The translations under genes and the position numbers were made by a program. Positions 1-7,582 of a stretch of DNA of 64,000 nt are shown one piece after another. The notes beneath the pieces were generated by a model, which had not been told where the DNA came from, searched no databases, and was given only the letters and a program-made list of their open reading frames with translations. The stretch is from Streptomyces atratus (GTDB lineage: Bacteria; Actinomycetota; Actinomycetes; Streptomycetales; Streptomycetaceae): contig NZ_BMRN01000028.1 of assembly GCF_014648655.1 (NCBI RefSeq), forward strand, positions 1 to 64,000, written 5' to 3'. The number at the start of each line of letters is the position of its first letter. Positions within the stretch are counted from its first letter, which is position 1.

Positions 1-33
1 GCGGAGGTACGGAGCACGTCCTCGCCGTCCTCG

Positions 34-354
34 TTGCCGGCGGGCATGTCGATCACTCGGTGGAAGAGGTCTCTGCTCTCCCAGAGCGCCCCGGTCGTGC
101 CGAGACGACAACGCCCTCGCGGAGAACCTGTGGTGATCACCAAGACGGAGTGCATCCGCGGCCGCGTCTTCGCTACCCGGGCCGAGACGAACCTGGCGCT
201 GTTCGAGTACATCGATGGGTTCTATAACTCCCGGCGCATCCAGAAACGGCTCGGCTACCTCAGTCCGATCGAGTTCGAGGAGAAGCACTACGCCGACCAG
301 GCAACGGCCGAACGAACGAACCTGAAACCCCGTCAACCCGTCCTGACCAGCTGA
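34..354 (+). pseudogene. IS3-family transposase (OrfB) C-terminal fragment
   Basis: The last ~50 codons encode a typical IS3-group integrase C-terminus: a run 'RAETNLALFEYIDGFYN' followed by 'RLGYLSPIEFEEKHY', the part just after the catalytic glutamate of the DDE domain. The first half of the frame matches nothing recognisable, and the catalytic core and OrfA are missing. It is therefore an insertion-sequence scar, not an active element. The original start cannot be recovered because the window begins 33 bp upstream. Confidence 0.85.
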
Positions 355-698
355 TCAGCACCTCCCGCACGCCGGGGGAACCTCAGTGCGCCAGGCCTTG
401 GCACATCACTGGGCCGATGGCGGACCGCACGTCCGGATCGCCGACCGGCGATCCGCTCTGCGGGACACCAGCACACACCTGTACATGGACTACTGACCCG
501 ACAAGACGACACCGGATCGAGCCGTCCGAGCAGGGACAGGGCGGCGGCCGGCACCACCGCCCCCCACCTTCACTTGTCTGGTGTGCCTGTCTTCCCGCTC
601 CCCGCTCCCCTGCTCGAACAACCCTGTCGAACGGCACTGTCAGTGGCGCGCGGTAGCTTCGGGATTGTTCGAGATCACGGGGTGAGAGGGGTGAATTC
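355..698. other. Intergenic region before the macro-domain gene
   Basis: No convincing gene was seen on either strand; the open frames here have mixed third-position composition and no family signal. A purine-rich stretch (GAGAGGGG) about 8 bp before the GTG at 699 is a good ribosome site for the next gene. No confident sigma-70-type promoter was found. Confidence 0.5.
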
Positions 699-1367
699 GT
701 GGGTGTCAGGCATGCGTTGAGCGTCGTCCTGGTCGACGTCAACGACGAGGTGGTGACGGCCTGGCGGTCCGCGTTCGCGGACACGCCGGAGGTCGAGATC
801 AGGCGGGGTTCCCTTCTCGATGTGGATGCCGACGCCTGGGTCTCCCCCACCAACGAGCGTGGCCGGATGGACGGTGGGGTCGACGCCGTCGTCAAGCGGT
901 ACCTCGGTGCGGGCATCCAGGTGCGGGTGCAGCGGGCGATCCGCGATCGGTTCGGCGGACGGCTGCCGGTGGGCAGCGCGGTGTGCGTCCCGTCCGGGGC
1001 GGACGTACCCCGGTACCTGATCTCGACGCCCACCATGCGCCAGTCGTCGCAGAACGTCAGCGACACGATGAACGTGGCCCTGGCCTGCGCGGCCGCCTTC
1101 CAGGCGGTGCATCTACAGAACCGGGCGAAGCCGGGCAGCATCCGGTCGGTGGCCCTCGTCGGGATGGGCGCGCAGACCGGGCAGGTGCCCGCGAAGGTGT
1201 GCGCCAACCTGATGTGGACGGGCTACACCCTCTTCCACGACCACGGTTTCGCGGACTACGACGAGTTGCGGGCCGCCGTACTGGGGCAGCTCGACGACAT
1301 CGAGGGAGCGGGGTCCGCACGGCGGGTCCGGATCAACGTGCCGCAGGGGCCTTCCTTTCGTCACTGA
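699..1367 (+). CDS. Macro-domain (ADP-ribose-binding) protein, 222 aa
   Basis: Macro domains bind ADP-ribose and many remove it from proteins or nucleic acids. The signature lies at residues 41-65: 'VDADAWVSPTN', then a Gly-rich loop ending GGVDAVV, corresponding to the usual VDAIVNAAN...GGGVDGAI. The second loop is seen near residues 153-161 (GMGAQTG). The first conserved Asn of the VNAAN motif is Ser here (S49), while the second Asn (N52) is kept. The protein is a single soluble domain without signal peptide or membrane segment. It is followed after 85 bp by a gene encoding a glycosylase-like/ADP-ribosyltransferase fusion, so the natural inference is that it reverses or neutralises that enzyme (antitoxin or immunity role), as DarG does for DarT. 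The GTG start follows a GAGAGGGG ribosome site. Confidence 0.8.
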   Translation: MGVRHALSVVLVDVNDEVVTAWRSAFADTPEVEIRRGSLLDVDADAWVSPTNERGRMDGGVDAVVKRYLGAGIQVRVQRAIRDRFGGRLPVGSAVCVPSGADVPRYLISTPTMRQSSQNVSDTMNVALACAAAFQAVHLQNRAKPGSIRSVALVGMGAQTGQVPAKVCANLMWTGYTLFHDHGFADYDELRAAVLGQLDDIEGAGSARRVRINVPQGPSFRH

Positions 1368-1452
1368 CCCGAAGACCTCGCAGGCCGGTGCCGCCCAGGG
1401 CGCGGACACCGGCGACGACCCTGCCGCATCTGTTCAGCACTCCGGGGCGCCC

Positions 1453-3156
1453 GTGGAGGCGTCCGGTTCGAGTATCGGGAGTTCCACCCTCGTGAGTGAT
1501 GTCGACGTGACGGCCGCGGGCGATGCCGGTTCCCCGGCCGGGGATCCGCTGGGACTGGCCGGCCTGTTCACCGGTGGCGGCGAGCCGTGGCTGCCGCTGC
1601 TCGGACCGGTGATCGAGGCGCAGCCGGGAGCCGCCGACTTCATCGGCCCGAAGCGCAGCCCGGAGGTCGTTCCGGTGCGCGAGCTGACGTTCCAGGCGTT
1701 GAAGCCGCATCCGCCGGAGAAGTGGAAGGTGGTCGTCTTCGGACAGAACCCCTATCCGCGGGCGGAGAGCGCGACCGGCATCGCGATGTTCGACAACACC
1801 TTCAACGACTGGAAGGACAGCCAGTTCGGCCGGGTCGTCAGCATCCGCTGTCTCATCAAGGCGGCCGCGATGTGGAAGTACGGCATCGTCAAGAAGACCC
1901 CGATCGCCGATGTCCGCGCCCTGCTGAAGAAGGAGGACACGGTTCAGCCGCCCGAGTGGTTCCAGGCGATGCTCACCCAGGGTGTGCTGCTGCTGAACGC
2001 GTCCCTCACGGCGAGCGCGGACGGGGCGATGGCGACCGATCGGCACACGTCGTTCTGGCGCCCCGTGGCCGAGCAGATCGTCGAGGAGATCCTCCGGGCG
2101 AAGCAGGACGCGGTGGAGGAGGACGACCGAGGGGTGGTGTTCGCCTGGTGGGGCGCGCACGCCCGGAGTCTGAAGAGGGTCGTCCAGCGGCTGGAGAAGA
2201 AGTACCCGGGGGTGCAGGTCCGTCACCTGGACCACGCCAATCCGGCCGCGCAGGGGGATCTGTTCTGCGAGGGCGACCACTTCGCCCAGGTGAACGACGC
2301 CCTGGCGGCGGTAGGGGCCGAGCCGGTCGACTGGCTGCCGCGGAAGGGCTGGGACCAGGGGACGGGCGGGGCCGACGGGCCGGAGGACGGTGGTGTCGCG
2401 CAGCGGATGGCGGCGTTCATCGCATCCACGATGGAGTTGCACCAGCTGTATCTGGAGCGGCTCACCAGCGTCAAGGACGAGGGCCTCGTCCTGCCGCCCG
2501 TCACCGGGGTGTTCGACACGCCGCTGATGGACTTCCGGAAGGCCGTCGAGCCGGTCTCGCGGGTGCTCGCGCACCTGGATCGGCATATCGATCTGTCGAG
2601 CCGTTTCGGGGAGACGAAGGCCGCGGAGGCGGCGTCCGCGGGCGCGCTGTCCGGGGAGGCCGGGGGCGCCTTGTCGGCCGACGCGATCTCGGCCCTCTAC
2701 CTGTACACGTGCGAGTCGGGATTCTACCGCGAGATCAACGCCGTGCTGCGCTCGTCGGACCGCGAGCGCGTGGTGCCGTACCTGCCGTACCTGCGGTTGC
2801 TGTTCTCGGCAATGGAGGCGTTGCCGGCGCAGACGCGGCCGCTGTGGCGTGGTGTGGCGCTGGATCTGCGGTCCCAGTACCCGCTGGGGCGGACGGTGAC
2901 GTGGTGGGGCGTGTCGTCGTGCACGTCCGAGCTGGGTGTGGCCCGCGCGTTCCTCGGCGGGCGTGGTCGGCGGACGCTGTTCGAGGTGACGCCCGCGCGG
3001 GCGGTGGGGATCCGGCGGTTCTCCGCGTTCACAGGTGAGGAGGAGTACATCCTCGCGCCGGGGACGCAGCTGGAGGTGACGGAGGTGAAGGCCGAGCGTG
3101 GGGGTCTGTGCACCGTGCGGCTGACCGAGCTGGAGGGGGCCGGGCTGGTGTCGTGA
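1453..3156 (+). CDS. UDG-like domain fused to an R-S-E ADP-ribosyltransferase, 567 aa
   Basis: The N-terminal half resembles family-1 uracil-DNA glycosylase. Motif 1 is GQNPYP (97-102, cf. GQDPYH), motif 2 is LLLNASLT (179-186, cf. LLNxxLT), and motif 3 is HANP (261-264, cf. HPSP) followed by 'GDLFCEGDHFAQVN', the usual post-motif helix. The catalytic Asp of motif 1 is Asn. The C-terminal ~230 residues look like an arginine-type mono-ADP-ribosyltransferase: an R in LWRGV (R466), SSCTS (488-492) for the STS strand, and an E-x-E motif in GEEEYILAPGT (E529/E531). All NAD-binding and catalytic elements appear present. There is no signal peptide, so action inside the cell is likely. Frame 1 stays open upstream of the GTG at 1453 into the macro gene, so the start is uncertain; GTG 1492 is another option. 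Inferred role: a DNA-directed ADP-ribosylating toxin or defence effector. Confidence 0.8.
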   Translation: MEASGSSIGSSTLVSDVDVTAAGDAGSPAGDPLGLAGLFTGGGEPWLPLLGPVIEAQPGAADFIGPKRSPEVVPVRELTFQALKPHPPEKWKVVVFGQNPYPRAESATGIAMFDNTFNDWKDSQFGRVVSIRCLIKAAAMWKYGIVKKTPIADVRALLKKEDTVQPPEWFQAMLTQGVLLLNASLTASADGAMATDRHTSFWRPVAEQIVEEILRAKQDAVEEDDRGVVFAWWGAHARSLKRVVQRLEKKYPGVQVRHLDHANPAAQGDLFCEGDHFAQVNDALAAVGAEPVDWLPRKGWDQGTGGADGPEDGGVAQRMAAFIASTMELHQLYLERLTSVKDEGLVLPPVTGVFDTPLMDFRKAVEPVSRVLAHLDRHIDLSSRFGETKAAEAASAGALSGEAGGALSADAISALYLYTCESGFYREINAVLRSSDRERVVPYLPYLRLLFSAMEALPAQTRPLWRGVALDLRSQYPLGRTVTWWGVSSCTSELGVARAFLGGRGRRTLFEVTPARAVGIRRFSAFTGEEEYILAPGTQLEVTEVKAERGGLCTVRLTELEGAGLVS

Positions 3157-4281
3157 CGTCCCCGGGCCGGGCACACGAGCGCCCCGTGGCGGGCCTGAGC
3201 CGTGCCGTGGAAGAGGACTGGAAAAGCCGTACCTCGCCTTTCACTCTGACCTGGACGGTGCCGCGCAACGGCTGACCATCTCCCGGAGGTTGTTCGGGTC
3301 CCGCCCCTGCCTCTGCCCGACGCTGACCAGCCGCCGTAGCTTCACCACCGCGCGGCGGCCGAAGGGCCACCAGCTCCGACGTGTCCGGCGGAGGGGGACG
3401 GCCGGTCGTGGTGGTGCAGGCGGCCGCGGCGGCAGAGGCGGGTGTGCCGGGGGCTTCGGCTCAGCGGGTGGCGTCGTATCCGATACGGCCGGACCGGGCG
3501 GGGACGTCGGCGTCGGCGGACCGGGGGACGGCTCGATCGACGGTGCCGCTGGCGCCGAGGGCGGGACCGCTGGCGGGGCAGCCTCTGGCGGTGCGGCGGA
3601 CGTGGGCGGCCCGCTGGGGTGCGGCCTGGGGGAAAGACGGGCCGCCCGTCCCGGTGCAGGCTTGCGTTCGGCTGCCGCCTCGCGAGCCTGGCGGAGGGTG
3701 CGCTGGGCGAGGGAGAGCGGTGGCGGGCAGGCGGGCTGGCCGCTGTGGCCGGTGGCGGCGTCGTATGTCCAGTGGGCGGGAGTTTCAGCGAGCGGCGCGC
3801 GCGTTGTCGACCGGGGCCGCCCGCTCGTGGAGTGTGCGGGCCGTGCGCGGCCAATCCGCAGGTCCAGGCCGTTCTGCTCCCGGTCTTCCCGAACGTACGC
3901 GCCATGGTCCGACGCGCCCTTTGCGGCCGAGGTCGACCGCTTCAACGAACTCGCCAAGCTCATCGCGTTCAAGACGCTAGTGATCTCCCAGCCAGCCGCC
4001 CAGCACGAGGAGATCGAGCGCCTGCGCAAGCAGGCCGCCCCGGGCGCCAACTCCCGGCGGCCCGAGGCGGCACAGCCCCGTACGGGTCGTGCAGCTGAGA
4101 TGGGTGTAGTTCCTTCTGTTTACACTCCCAAGGCGAGCAACCAGGCTTCGGTCCTGCGCCGGATCGGCGAGAGAGTGAGCGCTGCGAACGTCATCGTCCG
4201 TTCGGTCTGGCCTTCGCTTTCTGCGGCGTTGGGTGTTCTCGGTCGGGTCAGCATGCCGCACACCTGCCTTTGCTCGGTGTC
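3157..4281. other. Unassigned region with ambiguous proline-rich frame and gene scraps
   Basis: Several long frames overlap here and none can be assigned. On the minus strand 3241-4050 reads as a protein with a ~60-residue Pro/Ala-rich middle and a basic C-terminus (RRSWWPFGRR), with good G/C at third positions. On the plus strand 3381-3650 also has very high G/C at third positions. Around 3925-4095 a plus-strand frame reads 'FNELAKLIAFKTLVISQPAA' followed by EEIERLRKQA, which looks like the helical C-terminal end of a lost gene. The two strands cannot be separated by eye; codon-bias scoring would decide. The downstream edge (4100-4281) looks non-coding. Confidence 0.35.
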
Positions 4282-6288
4282 CTACAGGGTTTTCGCGGCT
4301 CGGTGTATGAAGGTGTCGAGCACGCCGTCGGCGACCTTGACGTTGCCGTGCGGGCGAGTGGCGCCGGGGATGGTGCGTACCGCGGCCGCCTCCCGCGCGA
4401 GCTCGGCCGCTGCGGTGAACGAGCGGGTGGCCTTGCCCTTCTCGCCCTTGGCGCGGTGTTCGAGCCCGTCACAGGTGTGCTCAAGGGCCTTGGCCCACAG
4501 GGTGAGTGCGTCCAGCCAGGGCTTGGTCTCGGCGACGAAACCCGGGTCGGTGACGGTTCTGCGGATCTCGGCGGGGGCTTCGGCGAGTACGCGTGTCTGT
4601 GCGCGCAGTGCCGTGACCGCTTGGTGTTTCCTGCCCGTGTGCCAGGATCGTTCGATGGCGTCCAGCCGGGCCTTGAGTGCGGGGGCTGCGGGCTGCCATG
4701 GTGTGCCGGTCCAGCTGGGCGCCATGTGCTGGGTGTCGAGGAAGGTCAGCAGGGCGTGGGTGCCTTGCGGGTCGTGGGCGGTCATGTGTGCCGCGGCGCT
4801 GTGCCAGGAGTCAGTGGGCCGGTAGGCGCGCGGGTTCCAGGCGTAGTCGGCACCGGTGAATTCGGCGATCTTGCTGGCCGATGCCTGGTTCATGGGGTTG
4901 AGCGCGACGCCGCTGAGGTGCTCGCCGAGCCTGGGGGTGCGCTTGGCGTAGGGGGCGAGCAGCAGGCGTCCGGCGGCGTGGTCGTAGTCGTTGGTGGGGT
5001 AGTTGTCCCAGAGCAGCACGTCGTGGCCCCACACGTCGGCCGCTCGACGGGTCTGTGCGGTGGTGATGGAGGTGGGCACCACGTCGGCGCCCGTCCACCA
5101 CACCTGCACGCGGTCGTCCAGGGCGCGGCGCAGGGTCTTCTTGTACGGGGTGTCGGCGAGGTCGCTGTACTGCGTGGGCACGAACTGCAGCGGGCGCATG
5201 CCGCGGTGCTGGTCGACAAACTCGCGCTGCATGCGGTTGGTGAGGTCGGCCTGAGCGGCGGCGGCGGACTGCTCCGAGACAGGCCCGTAACGGGCGAAGT
5301 CCGCGGCACCGTTCCATACGGGCAGCGGGTGGATGTCGTCGAAGGCCAGGGCGAAGTCCCGGATCCCCAGGTTGTACAGGGACTGGAGCTTGCCGGTCAG
5401 GGCCTGGCGGTCGCCCGCATCGTTGTAGGTGATGGACTTGCCCGGGGACAGGACATAGGTGAAGCGCACATGGTGGTCGGCGGCGTGCCGGGCCAGCTCG
5501 GCCAGCTCGCGTTCCAGTTTCCTCGGGTAGCGCTCGCGCCAGCGGTCACGTTCGTACGGGTCGTCCTTGGGCGCGTACAGGTAGGTGTTCAGTTTGACGG
5601 AGCCGTGGAAGGCGATCTGGTCCAGGCGCTCCTCGTGGGTCCAGGGCTTGCCGTAGAACCCCTCGACGACCCCGCGCAGCGGCATGGCAGGGTGGTCGAC
5701 GACCGTGGCGCCTGCTATCCGGCCGTCGGCGGTCAGCTGGGTGAAGGTCTGGGCGGCGTAGAGGACACCGTCGCCGTCGACGCCCGCGAGCAGCACTTCG
5801 ATGTGGCCGTCGAGGCTGCTGGTGGTGATCTGGTAGCCCTCAGGCGGCAGTGTCCCGGAGGTGAAGGCATTGCTGCGTCCCAGCTTGTCGGCCATGTGCG
5901 GAGCCGAGACGGTTCCGATGACGACGGCCATCGGCCCTGCGGGACGCGAGGCACCGCTGAGGGGAGAGACACGGACGTCGGTGGCACCCGCGCGGCGCAA
6001 TGCCGCTTTCACCAGAGCGACGGAGCGGGCGTCGGTGCCCTGTGCGGTGAGCAGGTCCACCCGACGCGGCACCGAGAGATCGGGCCCGGTACGGCGTATC
6101 TGCTGCGGGGTCGGCGACACCCGTGGCAGGTCATTACCGGTGACGGATGCCCGGGTGATCGAGGGCGCATCGGGGGTACTGCGGGGGCCTACTGCGTGGT
6201 CGTGCCTCCCCACTGCGTCCAGCGGTGCGCAGCCCGCGAGCAGCAGCCCGCTGCCCAGCCATGCGGTGACGGTCCTGCGGCGGATCAT
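4282..6288 (-). CDS. GH84 beta-N-acetylglucosaminidase lipoprotein, 668 aa
   Basis: This enzyme hydrolyses terminal beta-linked N-acetylglucosamine and is probably anchored outside the membrane. The start is the ATG at 6288, which opens a lipoprotein signal peptide (MIRRRT, hydrophobic core, lipobox LLAGC) and overlaps the stop of the upstream membrane-protein gene (ATGA). A GH20b/GH84-type N-terminal domain comes first. The catalytic barrel opens with 'RGVVEGFYGKPWTHEER', the GH84 hallmark, then 'KLNTYLYAPKDDPYERDRWR' and the catalytic Asp pair in 'FALAFDDIHP'. A helical C-terminal region follows. A start further upstream is excluded because the extra residues overlap the membrane protein and the lipobox would be buried. 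It is transcribed away from the two-component operon at 6902. Confidence 0.92.
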   Translation of the reverse strand: MIRRRTVTAWLGSGLLLAGCAPLDAVGRHDHAVGPRSTPDAPSITRASVTGNDLPRVSPTPQQIRRTGPDLSVPRRVDLLTAQGTDARSVALVKAALRRAGATDVRVSPLSGASRPAGPMAVVIGTVSAPHMADKLGRSNAFTSGTLPPEGYQITTSSLDGHIEVLLAGVDGDGVLYAAQTFTQLTADGRIAGATVVDHPAMPLRGVVEGFYGKPWTHEERLDQIAFHGSVKLNTYLYAPKDDPYERDRWRERYPRKLERELAELARHAADHHVRFTYVLSPGKSITYNDAGDRQALTGKLQSLYNLGIRDFALAFDDIHPLPVWNGAADFARYGPVSEQSAAAAQADLTNRMQREFVDQHRGMRPLQFVPTQYSDLADTPYKKTLRRALDDRVQVWWTGADVVPTSITTAQTRRAADVWGHDVLLWDNYPTNDYDHAAGRLLLAPYAKRTPRLGEHLSGVALNPMNQASASKIAEFTGADYAWNPRAYRPTDSWHSAAAHMTAHDPQGTHALLTFLDTQHMAPSWTGTPWQPAAPALKARLDAIERSWHTGRKHQAVTALRAQTRVLAEAPAEIRRTVTDPGFVAETKPWLDALTLWAKALEHTCDGLEHRAKGEKGKATRSFTAAAELAREAAAVRTIPGATRPHGNVKVADGVLDTFIHRAAKTL

Positions 6289-6686
6289 CGGCCCTGCTCC
6301 GCGCGGCGGGCACCGAGCAGGGCCCAGGCGGCCAGCAGCAGCAAAACAAGCCAGCTTCCGGGCACCAGGAGGAACAGAGAGGTGGCGACGGAGGAGACCG
6401 GGTCGCCCAGTGGCAGGACCAGCCAGTACGCCACGGCACTGGTGAGGATCACCACCAGAGCGGCCAGCGGCCACACCAGTGCCCCCGCCACTTTGGCGCG
6501 ACCGCTCCATCCGCGGGCCGGCAACCACACGGCCAGGCCGATCAGCCAGCCGACGACGGGCAGCAGGAACCCCCCGAAGACCAGTAGCACTACGGCTGTT
6601 GTCTGCGCGGGTGTGCAGCCGCGCGCGGCGGTGCGAGGTACAGCCGGTGCGGGGGCGTCCGGGGCAGGAAAAGGGGTACGGTTCAT
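6285..6686 (-). CDS. Small membrane protein, 133 aa, coupled to the GH84 gene
   Basis: The family was not recognised. After a short Pro-rich cytoplasmic N-terminus there are about three hydrophobic helices (around residues 30-55, 70-92 and 100-122). The ATG at 6686 is preferred because AGGAAC lies just upstream; an upstream GTG would add ~31 basic residues. Its TGA overlaps the ATG of the GH84 gene, so the two are translationally coupled and are probably co-expressed. The function is unknown. Confidence 0.65.
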   Translation of the reverse strand: MNRTPFPAPDAPAPAVPRTAARGCTPAQTTAVVLLVFGGFLLPVVGWLIGLAVWLPARGWSGRAKVAGALVWPLAALVVILTSAVAYWLVLPLGDPVSSVATSLFLLVPGSWLVLLLLAAWALLGARRAEQGR

Positions 6687-6889
6687 GGAGGTTCCTGTGG
6701 GTGCGGAGGGTACGGAGGGCCGCTCCTGGCCGGAGGGGTTCCGGCGGGCGGCAGCTCGGCGACGGCGATGATCGCTCACCCAGCCAGCGTTTCCGCGCCT
6801 TGTCCGCCGCCTGTGGGCAGAGTATGGACGGACCGTAACAAAGCTTCCGGAGAGGGCCTGAGCTGCCCGGATCTGCTGGCAGAGGTAGC

Positions 6890-6895
6890 CATAAT
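6890..6895 (+). promoter_or_regulatory. Candidate -10 element of a leaderless transcript
   Basis: CATAAT lies 6 bp before the ATG of the response-regulator gene and no purine-rich ribosome site precedes that ATG. If this is the -10 box, transcription would start at or next to the A of the start codon, giving a leaderless mRNA, which is common in Streptomyces. The -35 match (around 6864-6872) is weak. Confidence 0.4.
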
Positions 6896-6901
6896 TTCCT
6901 T

Positions 6902-7582
6902 ATGCCCAAGATTCTGCTCATCGAGGACGACCAGTCCCTGCGCGACGGCCTTCAGCTGGCCCTGGAGCACCAGGGCCACCGGGTCCACGCCGCTGCGTCC
7001 GGCCAAGCGGGTCTCACGGCGCTGCGGACAACGCGCACCGACCTGGTCGTCCTCGACCTGATGCTGCCGGACACCGACGGTTTCGAAATCTGCCGCCGCA
7101 TCCGCGCCTCCTGGCCGGTACCCGTCATCATGCTCACGGCCCGCGGCGACGACTCCGACATCGTGCGCGGCCTCGACGCGGGCGCGGACGACTACGTCGT
7201 CAAGCCCGTACGCGGCCGGGTCCTCGACGCCCGTATCCGCGCAGTCCTACGCGGGCAGGACCCCTCACCCGCAACCACAGCCACCGAAATCTACGAGGAG
7301 CTCACCGTGGACCGCTCCGGCCTCAGCATTACCAAGAACGGACACCCCGTCGCCCTCACCCCGCTGGAACTACGCCTGCTGCTGCACCTGTCAGCGGACC
7401 CCGGTCACGTGTTCGCCCGGCAGGAACTGCTCGAAACGGTATGGGGCCACGACCCGTCGGCCGACGTACGCCTGGTGGACTCCGGTATCGCCCGGCTTCG
7501 TACGAAGATCGAGGATGATCCGGCATCCGCCCGCTACATACAGACGGCGCGCGGCTTCGGCTACCGCTTCGGACCGCTGTGA
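6902..7582 (+). CDS. OmpR-family response regulator, 226 aa
   Basis: A DNA-binding response regulator. The receiver domain (1-115) has the acidic pair D9-D10, the phospho-acceptor D52 (VVLDLMLP), the switch Thr in MLTA, and K101 in VVKP. The OmpR/PhoB winged helix follows (about 130-225), with PLELRLLLHL, the ARQELLETVWG recognition helix region and the C-terminal hairpin ending YRFGPL. The length is normal. The stop overlaps the GTG of the kinase gene, so both are one operon, followed by a GerMN lipoprotein; the three-gene layout resembles cell-envelope stress systems of Streptomyces (Cse-like), though the orthologue is not certain. Confidence 0.93.
   Translation: MPKILLIEDDQSLRDGLQLALEHQGHRVHAAASGQAGLTALRTTRTDLVVLDLMLPDTDGFEICRRIRASWPVPVIMLTARGDDSDIVRGLDAGADDYVVKPVRGRVLDARIRAVLRGQDPSPATTATEIYEELTVDRSGLSITKNGHPVALTPLELRLLLHLSADPGHVFARQELLETVWGHDPSADVRLVDSGIARLRTKIEDDPASARYIQTARGFGYRFGPL

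Noticed and set aside
699..3156. Identifying the pair as DarTG
   Set aside because: DarT is a single-domain ART of a different sequence group (thymidine-specific) and DarG is macro plus a C-terminal domain. The UDG-like fusion and arginine-type R-S-E motifs do not match, so only the general logic is shared.
1333..3174. 613-codon open frame on the minus strand
   Set aside because: It lies opposite the UDG-like/ART gene. The plus strand carries recognisable catalytic motifs; the minus translation is Arg/Pro/Ala-rich with no family, a typical GC-rich shadow.
3290..4825. 511-codon plus frame across 3.3-4.8 kb
   Set aside because: Its second half is antisense to the GH84 gene and its first half is low-complexity; only a short helical stretch near 3930-4050 looked like coding sequence.
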